Assembly (NCBI GenBank): GCA_003229495.1 | Contig: QIEB01000644.1 | Span: 1 to 6,214 of the forward strand | Length of the DNA stretch: 6,214 bases | DNA from: Flammeovirgaceae bacterium | Lineage (GTDB): Bacteria; Bacteroidota; Bacteroidia; Cytophagales; Cyclobacteriaceae | Direction: 5' to 3' | Shown: one piece after another, positions 1 to 6,214 of the stretch | Numbering within the stretch: the stretch's first letter is position 1 | Layout: each line of letters begins with the position of its first letter | The notes under the pieces: generated by a model | Seen by the model: only the letters and a program-made list of their open reading frames with translations | Databases searched by the model: none | Told to the model about the DNA's origin: nothing | Made by a program: the position numbers and the translations under genes

Positions 1-870
1 TGGTTCACTCATGAGTTTATCATGTAATTCAATATACCGCTCTGAAATGGATTTTACAACCTCAGTGGTCATTTGAGGAACGGTCTGACCTGGTAGTCCC
101 TGGAAATTATGACGCATTAGCCATTCCCTGACAAATTCCTTGGAAAGCTGTTTTTGAGGTTCTCCTTGTTTTTGTCTTTCTTCATAGCCTTTGGCATAAA
201 AATACCTGGATGAATCGGGGGTGTGTATTTCATCAATTAACAACAGGTTCTCCCCGAAGGTGCCGAACTCATATTTGGTGTCAACCAAAATAAGTCCCCG
301 GGCGGCAGCTATGGCAGTACCTCTGGAAAACAACTCGTGCGTGTATTGTTCCATCATCAGGTATTGGTGTTCAAGAATCGGTTCCTGGGCCAGTATTTCG
401 GATTTAGAGATGTCCTGGTCATGCCCTGTAGCAGCTTTGGTGGTGGGAGTAATAATAGGTTGCGGAAGCCGGTCATTTTCCCGTAGTCCATTGGGAAGTG
501 GCACTCCACAGATCGAACGTTTCCCATCTCTATATTCCCTCCAGGCGTGACCTGAAAGATAGCCCCTAATAACCATTTCCACAGGAAAAGGCTTGCATCT
601 CCTTCCTATGGCTACCGACGGGTGAGGGGTGTCCAGCAGCCAATTTGGTACGATATCCTCGGTGGCCTTGAGAAAGTTACTGGCGATGCGATTTAGTACC
701 TGTCCTTTAAATGGAATGGGCTGTGGCAGTACCACATCGAATGCTGAGATCCTGTCACTAACAACGATCGCGATTATTTCAGGGAAAAGATAAACATCCC
801 GTACTTTACCCCTATAGAATCCTTCTTGTTGTGGGAAATTTAAATGTGTCTCTTTTATACCCCCGTTCAT
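1..870 (-). CDS. purC: Phosphoribosylaminoimidazole-succinocarboxamide synthase (SAICAR synthase), C-terminal end cut by window edge
   Basis: This enzyme joins CAIR and aspartate with ATP to make SAICAR in cytoplasmic de novo purine synthesis. The visible 290 codons run from the ATG at 870-868 to the left edge without a stop. Family motifs are clear: GKVRDVY at residues 21-27 (nucleotide-binding strand region), SDRISAFDV at 38-46, PVEMVIRGYLSGH at 96-108 (first SAICAR synthase signature), VDTKYEFG at 196-203 (second signature), then LIDEIHTPDSSRYF at 211-224 and SKEFVREWL at 243-251. The length and the long RGYLSGHAW form resemble the roughly 300-residue yeast Ade1-like class rather than the short 240-residue bacterial class, so perhaps 10-25 residues are missing. 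The start is chosen because it gives the expected short lead into GKVRDVY. There is no Shine-Dalgarno sequence. A TAAATTTG that fits the Bacteroidota -7 box lies just before the ATG but lacks a properly spaced -33 partner. No missing key residue was seen. Confidence 0.96.
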   Translation of the reverse strand, partial: MNGGIKETHLNFPQQEGFYRGKVRDVYLFPEIIAIVVSDRISAFDVVLPQPIPFKGQVLNRIASNFLKATEDIVPNWLLDTPHPSVAIGRRCKPFPVEMVIRGYLSGHAWREYRDGKRSICGVPLPNGLRENDRLPQPIITPTTKAATGHDQDISKSEILAQEPILEHQYLMMEQYTHELFSRGTAIAAARGLILVDTKYEFGTFGENLLLIDEIHTPDSSRYFYAKGYEERQKQGEPQKQLSKEFVREWLMRHNFQGLPGQTVPQMTTEVVKSISERYIELHDKLMSEP

Positions 871-893
871 CGGAACCAAATTTAATAATATCA

Positions 894-997
894 AATTAGA
901 AATTATGAATTAGAAATGAGAAATTGAAAATTAAACCCCCGCCAGGCGCCAGGCGCAAAGCGTAAAAGCGCTGTTAACTATAACTTACAATTCATAA
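894..997. repeat. Intergenic AT-rich/GC-rich repeat element with tandem heptamers
   Basis: The spacer between the MORN-variant gene and purC is mosaic. An AT-rich left arm has two copies of AATTAGAAAT (894-903 and 908-917). A GC-rich core follows with tandem heptamers GCCAGGC (941-947), GCCAGGC (948-954), GCAAAGC (955-961) and an eight-base variant GTAAAAGC (962-969). The right arm is again AT-rich. The arms share a 9-base inverted repeat, TTATGAATT at 903-911 and its complement at 989-997, directly against the stop codon of the upstream gene. Read on the minus strand, the core can form small hairpins (GCGC-CTG-GCGC) before TTTAATTTT, so it might also act as a weak terminator for the batB operon. 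This looks like a dispersed intergenic repeat or remnant of one, but other copies cannot be checked here. Confidence 0.5.
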
Positions 998-2317
998 CTA
1001 ACGAAGTTCCACCTCTTCTACCACCTTGCCACGTTGATAAGTGGTTTTCCTGATGGGTTTCCCATCTTCGTGGTAGAACTCCCAGGTGCCAATTTTCTGA
1101 TTTTTCAAAAATTCACCCTTTGCCGATAAAGAACCATCGGGAAAGAATGATTGGTAGGGCCCGGTTTTTTTCCCCAATTTAAAGGTGGTCTCACTTTGCA
1201 ACTGCCCTTCAGGGTAATAAGTTTTTATCATTCCATGAGGCAAATTTTGTAAGTGGGGCTCTTCGGACTTTTTTCTGCCCAAGGAATCGTAGGTTCTTTT
1301 TAAAGAGAGTTTTCCTTCCAGGTATTGTTCTTTGGCTTGTATGGTACTATTTGCGTTATAGTAGTTCCACTCACCAAATGACTTACCGGCCCTGATGGTT
1401 TTTTCAGCACTTAATTGACCATCGGGGAAATACTCAAATATTTTGCTGTCTTGTTCCAACCGGGCATATTGTGCTCTCTCCTTTACCGTACCATCTGGGT
1501 AATACTGCAAAGACTCTCCTTTGCGTTTCCCTTTTTCATACCAGTAGAAATGTTTAATGGCACCGTTAGGGTAAAAACCTTTATTCTCTCCATCAAGCAG
1601 TCCATCTTGGTAACTTCCCATTAGAATTAACTGCCCTTTTTTGTTATATGTTTTGAAAACTCCTGTTTTTTCGCCGAGGGCTAACTGAGATTCAGTATCC
1701 AGCTGACCGTTATCGTAATAAGTGCGAAAAAATCCATTGACTAAACCATCAGTATAATTGGCTTCAGAGCGTAACTTTCCGTTTAGGAAATATTTTTTGG
1801 AAATACCGTTGGGCTTACCCTGGCTATAGGTGATCTCACTTTTAATATTACCATTCTGGTAGTATTCTACTATTAATCCCTCTGGCTTTCCGTTGGAAAA
1901 TTGGGTTTTACTTTTTGGTGCACCATCGGGAAAATAGGTGATCAGCGCTCCTTGAAGGGTGTCCCTTTGAAAATTGGCTGCTTGAACCAGTGTTCCGTTA
2001 TTGGCATAGGCCCGTACCGGACCGTGTCGTTTTCCCTCTGCGAAAGTGGTAATTCTCAATATTGAGCTATCAGGGTAGAATTCTGTAAATTCCCCGTATT
2101 TCACGCCGTGATCGAATTGCCCGGTTATTGCGGGAGTACCGTTAGCGTGAAGTTTCACATAAGGCCCATTGATCATATCAGAATCTGCGTCGATAATCTG
2201 GTATTCCTCTTTTAAAATCGTATGTAAAGAGTCATAATAGCTGCGGACCCAGTTTTGTCCTTTTACTGGTACGGCTAGCACACTAACAATGACACTGACA
2301 AAAAATAATGTCCTCAT
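998..2317 (-). CDS. Secreted MORN-variant (YwqK-type, MORN_2) repeat protein, 16 repeats
   Basis: The 439-residue protein starts with a Sec signal peptide (MRTLFFVSVIVSVLAVPVKG, residues 1-20), probably cut before Gln21, so it should act outside the cytoplasm. After a short linker (21-53) the rest is 16 consecutive repeats of the MORN-variant type found in the YwqK/COG2849 family. Fourteen of the first fifteen are exactly 24 residues long and the twelfth (318-340) has 23; the sixteenth is 24 plus a 3-residue tail (413-439). Each follows roughly (K/R)xYYPDGxLxxExxYxxGKxxGxx. Such repeats form extended beta sheets, and their ligand is generally unknown. The YwqK antitoxin label used for the family is not supported here: there is a signal peptide and no toxin gene beside it. 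The gene starts 50 bases after the thiolase stop with no clear promoter or terminator between, so it is probably co-transcribed. Exact function is unknown. Confidence 0.88.
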   Translation of the reverse strand: MRTLFFVSVIVSVLAVPVKGQNWVRSYYDSLHTILKEEYQIIDADSDMINGPYVKLHANGTPAITGQFDHGVKYGEFTEFYPDSSILRITTFAEGKRHGPVRAYANNGTLVQAANFQRDTLQGALITYFPDGAPKSKTQFSNGKPEGLIVEYYQNGNIKSEITYSQGKPNGISKKYFLNGKLRSEANYTDGLVNGFFRTYYDNGQLDTESQLALGEKTGVFKTYNKKGQLILMGSYQDGLLDGENKGFYPNGAIKHFYWYEKGKRKGESLQYYPDGTVKERAQYARLEQDSKIFEYFPDGQLSAEKTIRAGKSFGEWNYYNANSTIQAKEQYLEGKLSLKRTYDSLGRKKSEEPHLQNLPHGMIKTYYPEGQLQSETTFKLGKKTGPYQSFFPDGSLSAKGEFLKNQKIGTWEFYHEDGKPIRKTTYQRGKVVEEVELR

Positions 2318-2367
2318 ATGAAAAATACAGCCACTCTATAAATGAGCGGACCTGGTGTTATTTTAAT

Positions 2368-3561
2368 TTAAACTTTTTCAAGTACAATGGCTGATGCGCC
2401 ACCTCCTCCATTACAGATTCCGGCTACTCCAATTTTTCCCTGATTTTTGGAAAGTACATTAATCAGGGTAGTCATGATCCTGGCACCGGAACAACCCAAT
2501 GGATGGCCCAGAGCTACCGCCCCACCAAAGACGTTGACCTTTTCGCTATCAAGGTCTAATTTTATGTTGTTGGCCAAAACCACCGCAGAGAATGCTTCAT
2601 TTATTTCATAATAATTTACGTCAGATGGCTCTACTCCCGCTCTGGACATTGCTTTGGGAATAGCCAGTGAGGGAGCGGTGGTAAACCACAAGGGATCCTG
2701 AGCTGCATCTGCAAATCCTCTGATAATCGCTATTGGCTCCAGGCCAAGCTCCTGTGCTTTCTCTTCAGACATGAGGACCATAGCTGCTGCACCGTCGTTA
2801 ATGGTAGAGGCATTGGCAGCGGTGACCGTACCATCTTTCGAGAACACCGGCCGCAGGTTAGGTATTTTCTCAAAATTTACCTTTTTGAATTCTTCATCTT
2901 CTGACATCACCAGGGGATCTCCTTTTCGTTGAGGGATTACAATGGGGACGATCTCATCCTTTAAGAATCCTGATTCAGTGGCGGCGGCCACCCGCTGGTA
3001 TGAGTTTATGGCATACTGGTCCTGTTGTTCACGGGTAATGTTCATTTCCTTAGCTGTATTGTCCGCACAATTTCCCATAGCAAATTGATTGTATACTTCC
3101 CACAATCCGTCCTTTTCAAGGCCGTCAGTCAACTCTCCTTTCCCATATTTATATCCAAACCTTGCTTTAGAAAGATAATAGGGAATATTAGTCATGCTTT
3201 CCATTCCACCGGCAACTACAATATCATTGAGCCCAAGCATGATTGATTGTGCACCAAGCATGGCGGACTTCATCCCAGAAGCACATACTTTATTTACCGT
3301 GGTACAGGGAACATGATCACCAATCCCTGCGGTAATTGCCACCTGCCGAGCTGGGGCCTGTCCTAAATTGGCTGAGATTACGTTACCCATGAATACCTCC
3401 TGAACCGTAGACGCTGGTATTGTGGCCTTCTCAATAGCCCCTTTTACCGCCAAAGAACCTAGTTGAACTGCTGTGAATCCGGCTAGTTTCCCCCCATAAC
3501 TACCGATAGGGGTACGAACGGCAGAAATGATACATACTTTTTTGGTCATGGGTTTTGTCAT
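2368..3561 (-). CDS. Acetyl-CoA C-acetyltransferase (thiolase, biosynthetic T2/ACAT1-like type)
   Basis: This 397-residue cytoplasmic enzyme interconverts two acetyl-CoA with acetoacetyl-CoA and CoA, and could serve the mevalonate pathway, ketone-body use or short-chain acyl metabolism. The thiolase active site is complete: nucleophile Cys93 in VNKVCASGMKS, Asn321 in NEAF, His353 in GGAVALGHPLGCSGAR and acid/base Cys383 in GICNGGGGASA. The middle section (DGLWEVYNQFAMGNCADNTAK, about 151-171, and TVTAANASTINDGAAA, 245-260) resembles mitochondrial ACAT1-type acetoacetyl-CoA thiolases more than FadA beta-oxidation thiolases, which is my reading rather than a search result. Length fits the family. 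Two starts are possible: 3561 (MTKPMTKKV) and Met5 at 3549 (MTKKVCIISAVRTPIG), which matches the usual thiolase N-terminus better. Neither has a Shine-Dalgarno sequence. It begins 10 bases after batC, so it is almost certainly in the same transcript. No gene for a following pathway step lies beside it. Confidence 0.95.
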   Translation of the reverse strand: MTKPMTKKVCIISAVRTPIGSYGGKLAGFTAVQLGSLAVKGAIEKATIPASTVQEVFMGNVISANLGQAPARQVAITAGIGDHVPCTTVNKVCASGMKSAMLGAQSIMLGLNDIVVAGGMESMTNIPYYLSKARFGYKYGKGELTDGLEKDGLWEVYNQFAMGNCADNTAKEMNITREQQDQYAINSYQRVAAATESGFLKDEIVPIVIPQRKGDPLVMSEDEEFKKVNFEKIPNLRPVFSKDGTVTAANASTINDGAAAMVLMSEEKAQELGLEPIAIIRGFADAAQDPLWFTTAPSLAIPKAMSRAGVEPSDVNYYEINEAFSAVVLANNIKLDLDSEKVNVFGGAVALGHPLGCSGARIMTTLINVLSKNQGKIGVAGICNGGGGASAIVLEKV

Positions 3562-3571
3562 TGTAAGCTGA

Positions 3572-4516
3572 CTACCAATCTGGCTTTCCTATATCATGTC
3601 TTTTGGTAGCCTTTCTTTGGTTTTGCTGAATATATTGAACCTCACTATTTTTCATTGCTTCCAGGATCATACGGGCTTGTTCCTCGCTGATTTTGAGTGC
3701 TTTCAATTTTTCAGGGGAAGCATTCAATGGTTGTTCCTTCGGATTATCTTCACCCTGTTGTTCATCTGATGGTTGTTCGTCGGATTCTTTTGGATCTTCT
3801 TCCTGTTGTTCAGGATTTTCTTTCTTGCCTGATTGATCCTGTTGTTGATCTTCACCAGATTGCTCTTGCTCTTGCTCTTGTTGCTCTTGCTCCTGCTGTT
3901 GCTCTTGTTGTTGTTGCTCTTGCTCCTGCTGTTGCTCTTTTTCCTGGTCTTGCTCTTGTTCCTGTTCCTGCTGATTTTCTTGCTGTTCCAGCATTTTAGT
4001 AACCAATTCGTAATTGAACCGTGCCTGCTGGTTATATTGATCAGTTCTTAAGGCAGATTTAAAAAGTACTTGAGCCTGGCGGAGTACATCCTTTCCGGGC
4101 TTTGGTGGTGGGGCGCTGTGAAAAGCCATCACTCCCAGCTGATTAAAAGCTATTGACCGCATACCGGAAGGTGCATTTTGGGCCAAACCTGTATAGGTGT
4201 TCTGAGCCAGTCGCTGGTAGATTTCGGACTGTTCTCCCGTTGGTGCAGGCCCGGAGTTAGCAGCACCGTCAATACCTTGAGTAGGCGAATTATCCTTTTG
4301 TGTCATTAGGAATGCCGAATTAGCATAGTTTATCAGGATTTCTTCTTCGTTTATCTGAAATGAATCAATCAATATCCGGTAATGTTCAATTGCAGATTGG
4401 TAGTCCCCTGCTAAATATGCTTTCTGGGCCTCAGATTTCAGACGATTGATCTTTGCGATGTTATTTGGAAACCCCAGGATTGCCACAGCTATAACTAGTC
4501 CAAAAAACCACTTCAT
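3572..4516 (-). CDS. batC: BatC-like TPR protein with Glu/Gln-rich tract (Bat aerotolerance system)
   Basis: The 314-residue protein has an N-terminal hydrophobic segment (residues 3-17, signal anchor or signal peptide) and a TPR-like helical pair at about 25-72 (EAQKAYLAGDYQSAIEHYRILI). A second TPR-like stretch lies at about 120-177. Then comes a low-complexity tract at 177-262 that is nearly pure Glu/Gln from 178 to 219. The C-terminus (LKALKISEEQARMILEAMKN at 271-290, ending KRHDIGKPDW) is the conserved tail I recognise from Bacteroidota BatC proteins. BatC is believed to act with BatA/BatB at the inner membrane facing the periplasm; its molecular role is not established. The ATG overlaps the batB stop (ATGA at 4516-4513), indicating translational coupling. 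The upstream bases AAGAAT are purine-rich but not a strong ribosome binding site. Length is longer than many BatC proteins mainly because of the repeat tract. Confidence 0.88.
   Translation of the reverse strand: MKWFFGLVIAVAILGFPNNIAKINRLKSEAQKAYLAGDYQSAIEHYRILIDSFQINEEEILINYANSAFLMTQKDNSPTQGIDGAANSGPAPTGEQSEIYQRLAQNTYTGLAQNAPSGMRSIAFNQLGVMAFHSAPPPKPGKDVLRQAQVLFKSALRTDQYNQQARFNYELVTKMLEQQENQQEQEQEQDQEKEQQQEQEQQQQEQQQEQEQQEQEQEQSGEDQQQDQSGKKENPEQQEEDPKESDEQPSDEQQGEDNPKEQPLNASPEKLKALKISEEQARMILEAMKNSEVQYIQQNQRKATKRHDIGKPDW
3857..3988 (-). repeat. CAA/CAG/GAG-type low-complexity tract inside batC, with 29-base perfect direct repeat
   Basis: The DNA coding for BatC residues 177-220 is built almost only from Gln and Glu codons, seen on the plus strand as runs of TTG, CTG and CTC. 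Within it, a 29-base stretch occurs twice without a mismatch, at 3878-3906 and 3911-3939, a period of 33 bases or 11 codons. Six-base units (TTGCTC) are also repeated next to it at 3860-3877. Because the period is a multiple of three, gain or loss of a unit would change length without breaking the frame. The purine/pyrimidine strand bias also creates a spurious poly-leucine reading frame on the other strand. Confidence 0.8.
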
Positions 4517-5481
4517 ATTCTTATAACATTAACTTTGATCATAAAGTCCAATACAATTAGTGCTACTGCAAGCCCTAGGAAGTAATAATATTTATTGGTT
4601 GAAACATCCACACTTCGTGTGTCCCTGAGCTCCCCTTCGATATTTTTGATAGTACTAATTAAACGATTAACATCATTTTTAGTGCTATTTATCTCAAAGT
4701 ATTTGCCGTCCGTAAGACTTGCAATATCTTTCAGGCTCTTTGAATTCAGTCTGGTAACTACTTCCTTTCCATCCTTGTCTAATTTAACACCTGCCCTGGT
4801 AACAATAGTGCTACCTTTCTTTGTTCCAACACCTATGCTGTATAATTTGATACCGCTAGCTTCAATTTTTTCCGCCATCTCCCTGGTGGATTCCCCAAAG
4901 TCCTCTCCATCACTGATTAGGATGATTACTTTTGATGTTTGTTTAGAAATGGTTGATTCTGTCCCGGATAGTTTATCAAGCGCCAATTGCATCGCTGGCG
5001 CAAAATCTGTTCCCGTATTGGAAACCAGGTTGGTGTGAAGGGTTTCTATCCAAAGGTTTAATGCACTTTGATCGTATGTGAGGGGACATTGAACAAATGC
5101 CTCTGAAGTAAAAATTATTATGCCAATACGGTCGCTGCTAAAAGCGGAAGTAATTTTTTTCAACTCAAATTTTACTTTTTCCAGCCTGCTGGGTTGAATG
5201 TCAAAGGCGTTCATGGAAGCTGAGAGATCAATAGCAATATAGATGTCTTTACCTATTGATTTTATTTCCTTGCTGGATTCACCAAAACTGGGCCCCAATA
5301 GAGCAATAATCAGTAAAGCGAAGTATACGCTTCTAAGAACCAATTTAATAAACACTTTGCCATGGCTGGTTCCCATCCTGGTAGTTACCAGGAAGACCCG
5401 AAGCAAGTACCCGGCGTAAAGTAACAGAAATAAGCCGATAAGAGTTAATTCGGTGAAGCTTAATGATTTGACCCAACTCAT
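4513..5481 (-). CDS. batB: BatB-like von Willebrand factor A domain membrane protein (Bat aerotolerance system)
   Basis: The 322-residue protein has two N-terminal transmembrane helices (about 9-30 and 43-63), a von Willebrand A domain (about 78-280) and a C-terminal helix (about 298-316). The VWA metal site (MIDAS) is intact: D85-L-S87-A-S89 (DLSAS), T158 in TGTD and D191 in ISDGED, so it should bind Mg2+ and a protein partner. The stretch DIQPSRLEKVKFELKKI (94-110) followed by DRIGIIIFTSEAFVQCPLTYD is typical of BatA/BatB. I choose BatB because it directly overlaps batC and because of the D(I/V)xPxRLExxK pattern, but BatA cannot be excluded from sequence alone. Bat proteins were first linked to aerotolerance in Bacteroides; in other bacteria mutants give varied or weak phenotypes. 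It is the first gene of its transcript, 20-25 bases below a good Bacteroidota promoter. No moxR, DUF58 gene or second VWA gene lies upstream. Confidence 0.9.
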   Translation of the reverse strand: MSWVKSLSFTELTLIGLFLLLYAGYLLRVFLVTTRMGTSHGKVFIKLVLRSVYFALLIIALLGPSFGESSKEIKSIGKDIYIAIDLSASMNAFDIQPSRLEKVKFELKKITSAFSSDRIGIIIFTSEAFVQCPLTYDQSALNLWIETLHTNLVSNTGTDFAPAMQLALDKLSGTESTISKQTSKVIILISDGEDFGESTREMAEKIEASGIKLYSIGVGTKKGSTIVTRAGVKLDKDGKEVVTRLNSKSLKDIASLTDGKYFEINSTKNDVNRLISTIKNIEGELRDTRSVDVSTNKYYYFLGLAVALIVLDFMIKVNVIRI

Positions 5482-5506
5482 AGATTTCTTGGCCGATCTT
5501 AATCCA

Positions 5507-5537
5507 CAAAGATAACAAAGAGGGGGGTAAGCAGCAA
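5507..5537 (-). promoter_or_regulatory. Bacteroidota-type promoter of the batB operon
   Basis: On the minus strand, TATCTTTG (5514-5507) matches the Bacteroidota -7 consensus TAnnTTTG exactly, and TTG (5537-5535) sits 20 bases upstream as the -33 element. This geometry places transcription start near 5500 and gives a leader of about 20 bases before the batB ATG at 5481. No other transcription-factor site is evident. The match and position are seen directly; activity is inferred. Confidence 0.65.
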
Positions 5538-5689
5538 CCGAGGTTGATCTTCAATGAAAGTTTAAATGCTTGAGTTTATTTGGTTTTATTAACACCCCCA
5601 CGCAACCATTTAGGTCAAAGTATAGTAATGACTAATACGTGGTGACCATTGGAAGAACTTTGCCCAATCGAAGTAAACTCACAATGACC

Positions 5690-5719
5690 TTGAAAATCAA
5701 ATGTCCCACTGTAAATAAG
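5690..5719 (+). promoter_or_regulatory. Possible weak promoter of the CHRD lipoprotein gene
   Basis: A TTG at 5690-5692 is followed after 19 bases by TAAATAAG (5712-5719), which keeps TA, the fifth T and the final G of the Bacteroidota -7 box TAnnTTTG but misses two positions. The distance to the ATG at 5743 (about 24 bases) mirrors that of the divergent batB promoter. The rest of the 261-base divergent intergenic region (5482-5742) shows no gene and only an ACCA tandem (CCAACCAACC) just before the start codon. Confidence 0.3.
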
Positions 5720-5742
5720 TGTTAGCAAACCAACCAACCAAA

Positions 5743-6214
5743 ATGAAAAAATTATCAATTTCTCTTTTAAAATGGCACCTGTTGATTATAACTTTTTTAG
5801 GTGTATTTATAATATCATGTTCCGATGATGATGACGGTGGCCAGTTAATCTACCTGTTTTTACTGGCAACAGTGAAGAATATTCATTGTTTTCAAAATCG
5901 GACCCAGGTATTAGCGGCAAAGTAACATTTGCTGAGCGGGATGATGGAGTAACCGTGATAACCATTATTCTAACAGGTACACCGGCAGGGGGTGATCATC
6001 CGGCACATATTCATGGGAATACGGCGGCAGAAGGAGGAGGTATCTTAATTGATTTAACAAATGTTGATGGTTCTACCGGTATGAGTGCTACTGAGGTATC
6101 ATCCGAATCTTATAATGATCTAGTTAACTTTAACGGTTATATCAATATTCATTCGAGCCCAAGCGATCTAGGAACTTTGATCGGACAGGGAGATATTGGG
6201 CAAAATGCACTAAC
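5743..6214 (+). pseudogene. CHRD-domain surface lipoprotein, frameshifted near the N-terminus and cut by window edge
   Basis: From the ATG at 5743 the first frame encodes a lipoprotein signal peptide (MKKLSISLLKWHLL..., residues 1-25) with lipobox IISC (Cys26), followed by SDDDDGG, an acidic start like the Bacteroidota signal for lipoprotein export to the cell surface. That frame then runs into non-family residues and stops at TAA 5923-5925. A frame shifted by -1, open from 5835 to the window end, encodes a clear CHRD-type domain: LPVFTGNSEEY, ISGKVTFAERDDGVTVITI, GGDHPAHIHGNTAAEGGG, then NFNGYINIHSSPSDLGTLIG and GDIGQNALT at the edge. A single missing base between about 5835 and 5860 would explain it. 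CHRD domains are named from chordin; their role in bacteria is unknown. I chose 5743 over the in-frame GTG at 5719 because it gives a normal signal peptide. Whether this is a real inactivation, a sequencing error or recoding cannot be told here. Confidence 0.8.

Noticed and set aside
221..550. Plus-strand open frame of 109 codons
   Set aside because: It lies antisense inside purC, whose motifs are intact on the other strand, and it shows no recognisable domain.
894..969. CRISPR array or strong terminator in the spacer before purC
   Set aside because: The heptamers are contiguous without spacers, so not CRISPR. The hairpins have only 3-4 base pairs and the T-run is interrupted, so a terminator is only a weak possibility.
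998..2317. Calling the MORN-variant protein a toxin-antitoxin antitoxin
   Set aside because: The label comes from B. subtilis YwqK; here there is a signal peptide, 16 repeats and no toxin-like neighbour.
3833..4051. Plus-strand open frame of 72 codons made mostly of leucine, and a second overlapping one at 3697-3999
   Set aside because: They are the antisense of the Glu/Gln repeat tract in batC; composition and position are fully explained by that gene.
4595..5038. Plus-strand open frame of 147 codons, and smaller ones at 1415-1624, 3025-3246 and minus 5345-5554
   Set aside because: All overlap well-supported genes in other frames (batB, the MORN-variant gene, the thiolase) and have no family features. 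The minus frame at 5345-5554 would start upstream of the batB promoter.
5613..5647. GGTCA/TGACC inverted pair in the divergent intergenic region as an operator
   Set aside because: Only five bases match on each side and they are 25 bases apart, which is easily chance.
5856..5862. Programmed -1 frameshift site in the CHRD lipoprotein gene
   Set aside because: GTTTTTA does not fit the X-XXY-YYZ rule at its first base, no strong downstream hairpin is evident, and the residues just before it (QLIY) already look out of frame with the family.

Overview
The window looks like chromosomal DNA from a member of the phylum Bacteroidota, most likely of the Cytophagales type (inference). The signs are a BatB/BatC gene pair, a promoter of the TTG-N20-TAnnTTTG form, genes without clear Shine-Dalgarno sequences, a lipoprotein with a Cys-Ser-Asp-Asp-Asp-Asp start of the surface-export type, and a long YwqK/MORN-variant repeat protein. 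No tRNA, rRNA, CRISPR array, insertion sequence or integrase gene is visible.

Layout. Five genes lie on the minus strand and one on the plus strand. Reading leftwards from about 5.5 kb, a recognisable promoter (5507-5537) drives batB (5481-4513, membrane-anchored von Willebrand A protein). batB overlaps batC (4516-3572, TPR protein with an extreme Glu/Gln tract) by the ATGA arrangement. Ten bases later comes an acetyl-CoA acetyltransferase (3561-2368), and 50 bases after that a secreted 16-repeat MORN-variant protein (2317-998). No obvious terminator separates these four genes, so they probably form one transcript. Next is a 127-base spacer holding an AT-rich/GC-rich repeat element with tandem heptamers. 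The last minus-strand gene is purC (SAICAR synthase, from 870 leftwards), whose C-terminal end is cut by the window edge.

To the right of the batB promoter, a 261-base divergent intergenic region leads to a plus-strand gene for a CHRD-domain lipoprotein (5743 onward). Its signal peptide and its CHRD domain are in different reading frames, and its 3' end lies outside the window.

How the genes work together. batB and batC encode partners of the Bat (Bacteroides aerotolerance) system, thought to act at the inner membrane and periplasm. Their usual neighbours moxR, the DUF58 gene, batA, batD and batE are absent here. The thiolase and purC are ordinary central-metabolism enzymes, and nothing in the sequence ties them functionally to the Bat pair. 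The points most worth a second look are the frameshifted lipoprotein, the isolated batB-batC-thiolase-MORN arrangement, the very regular 24-residue repeats, and the spacer element. I do not see a clearly new multi-gene system.
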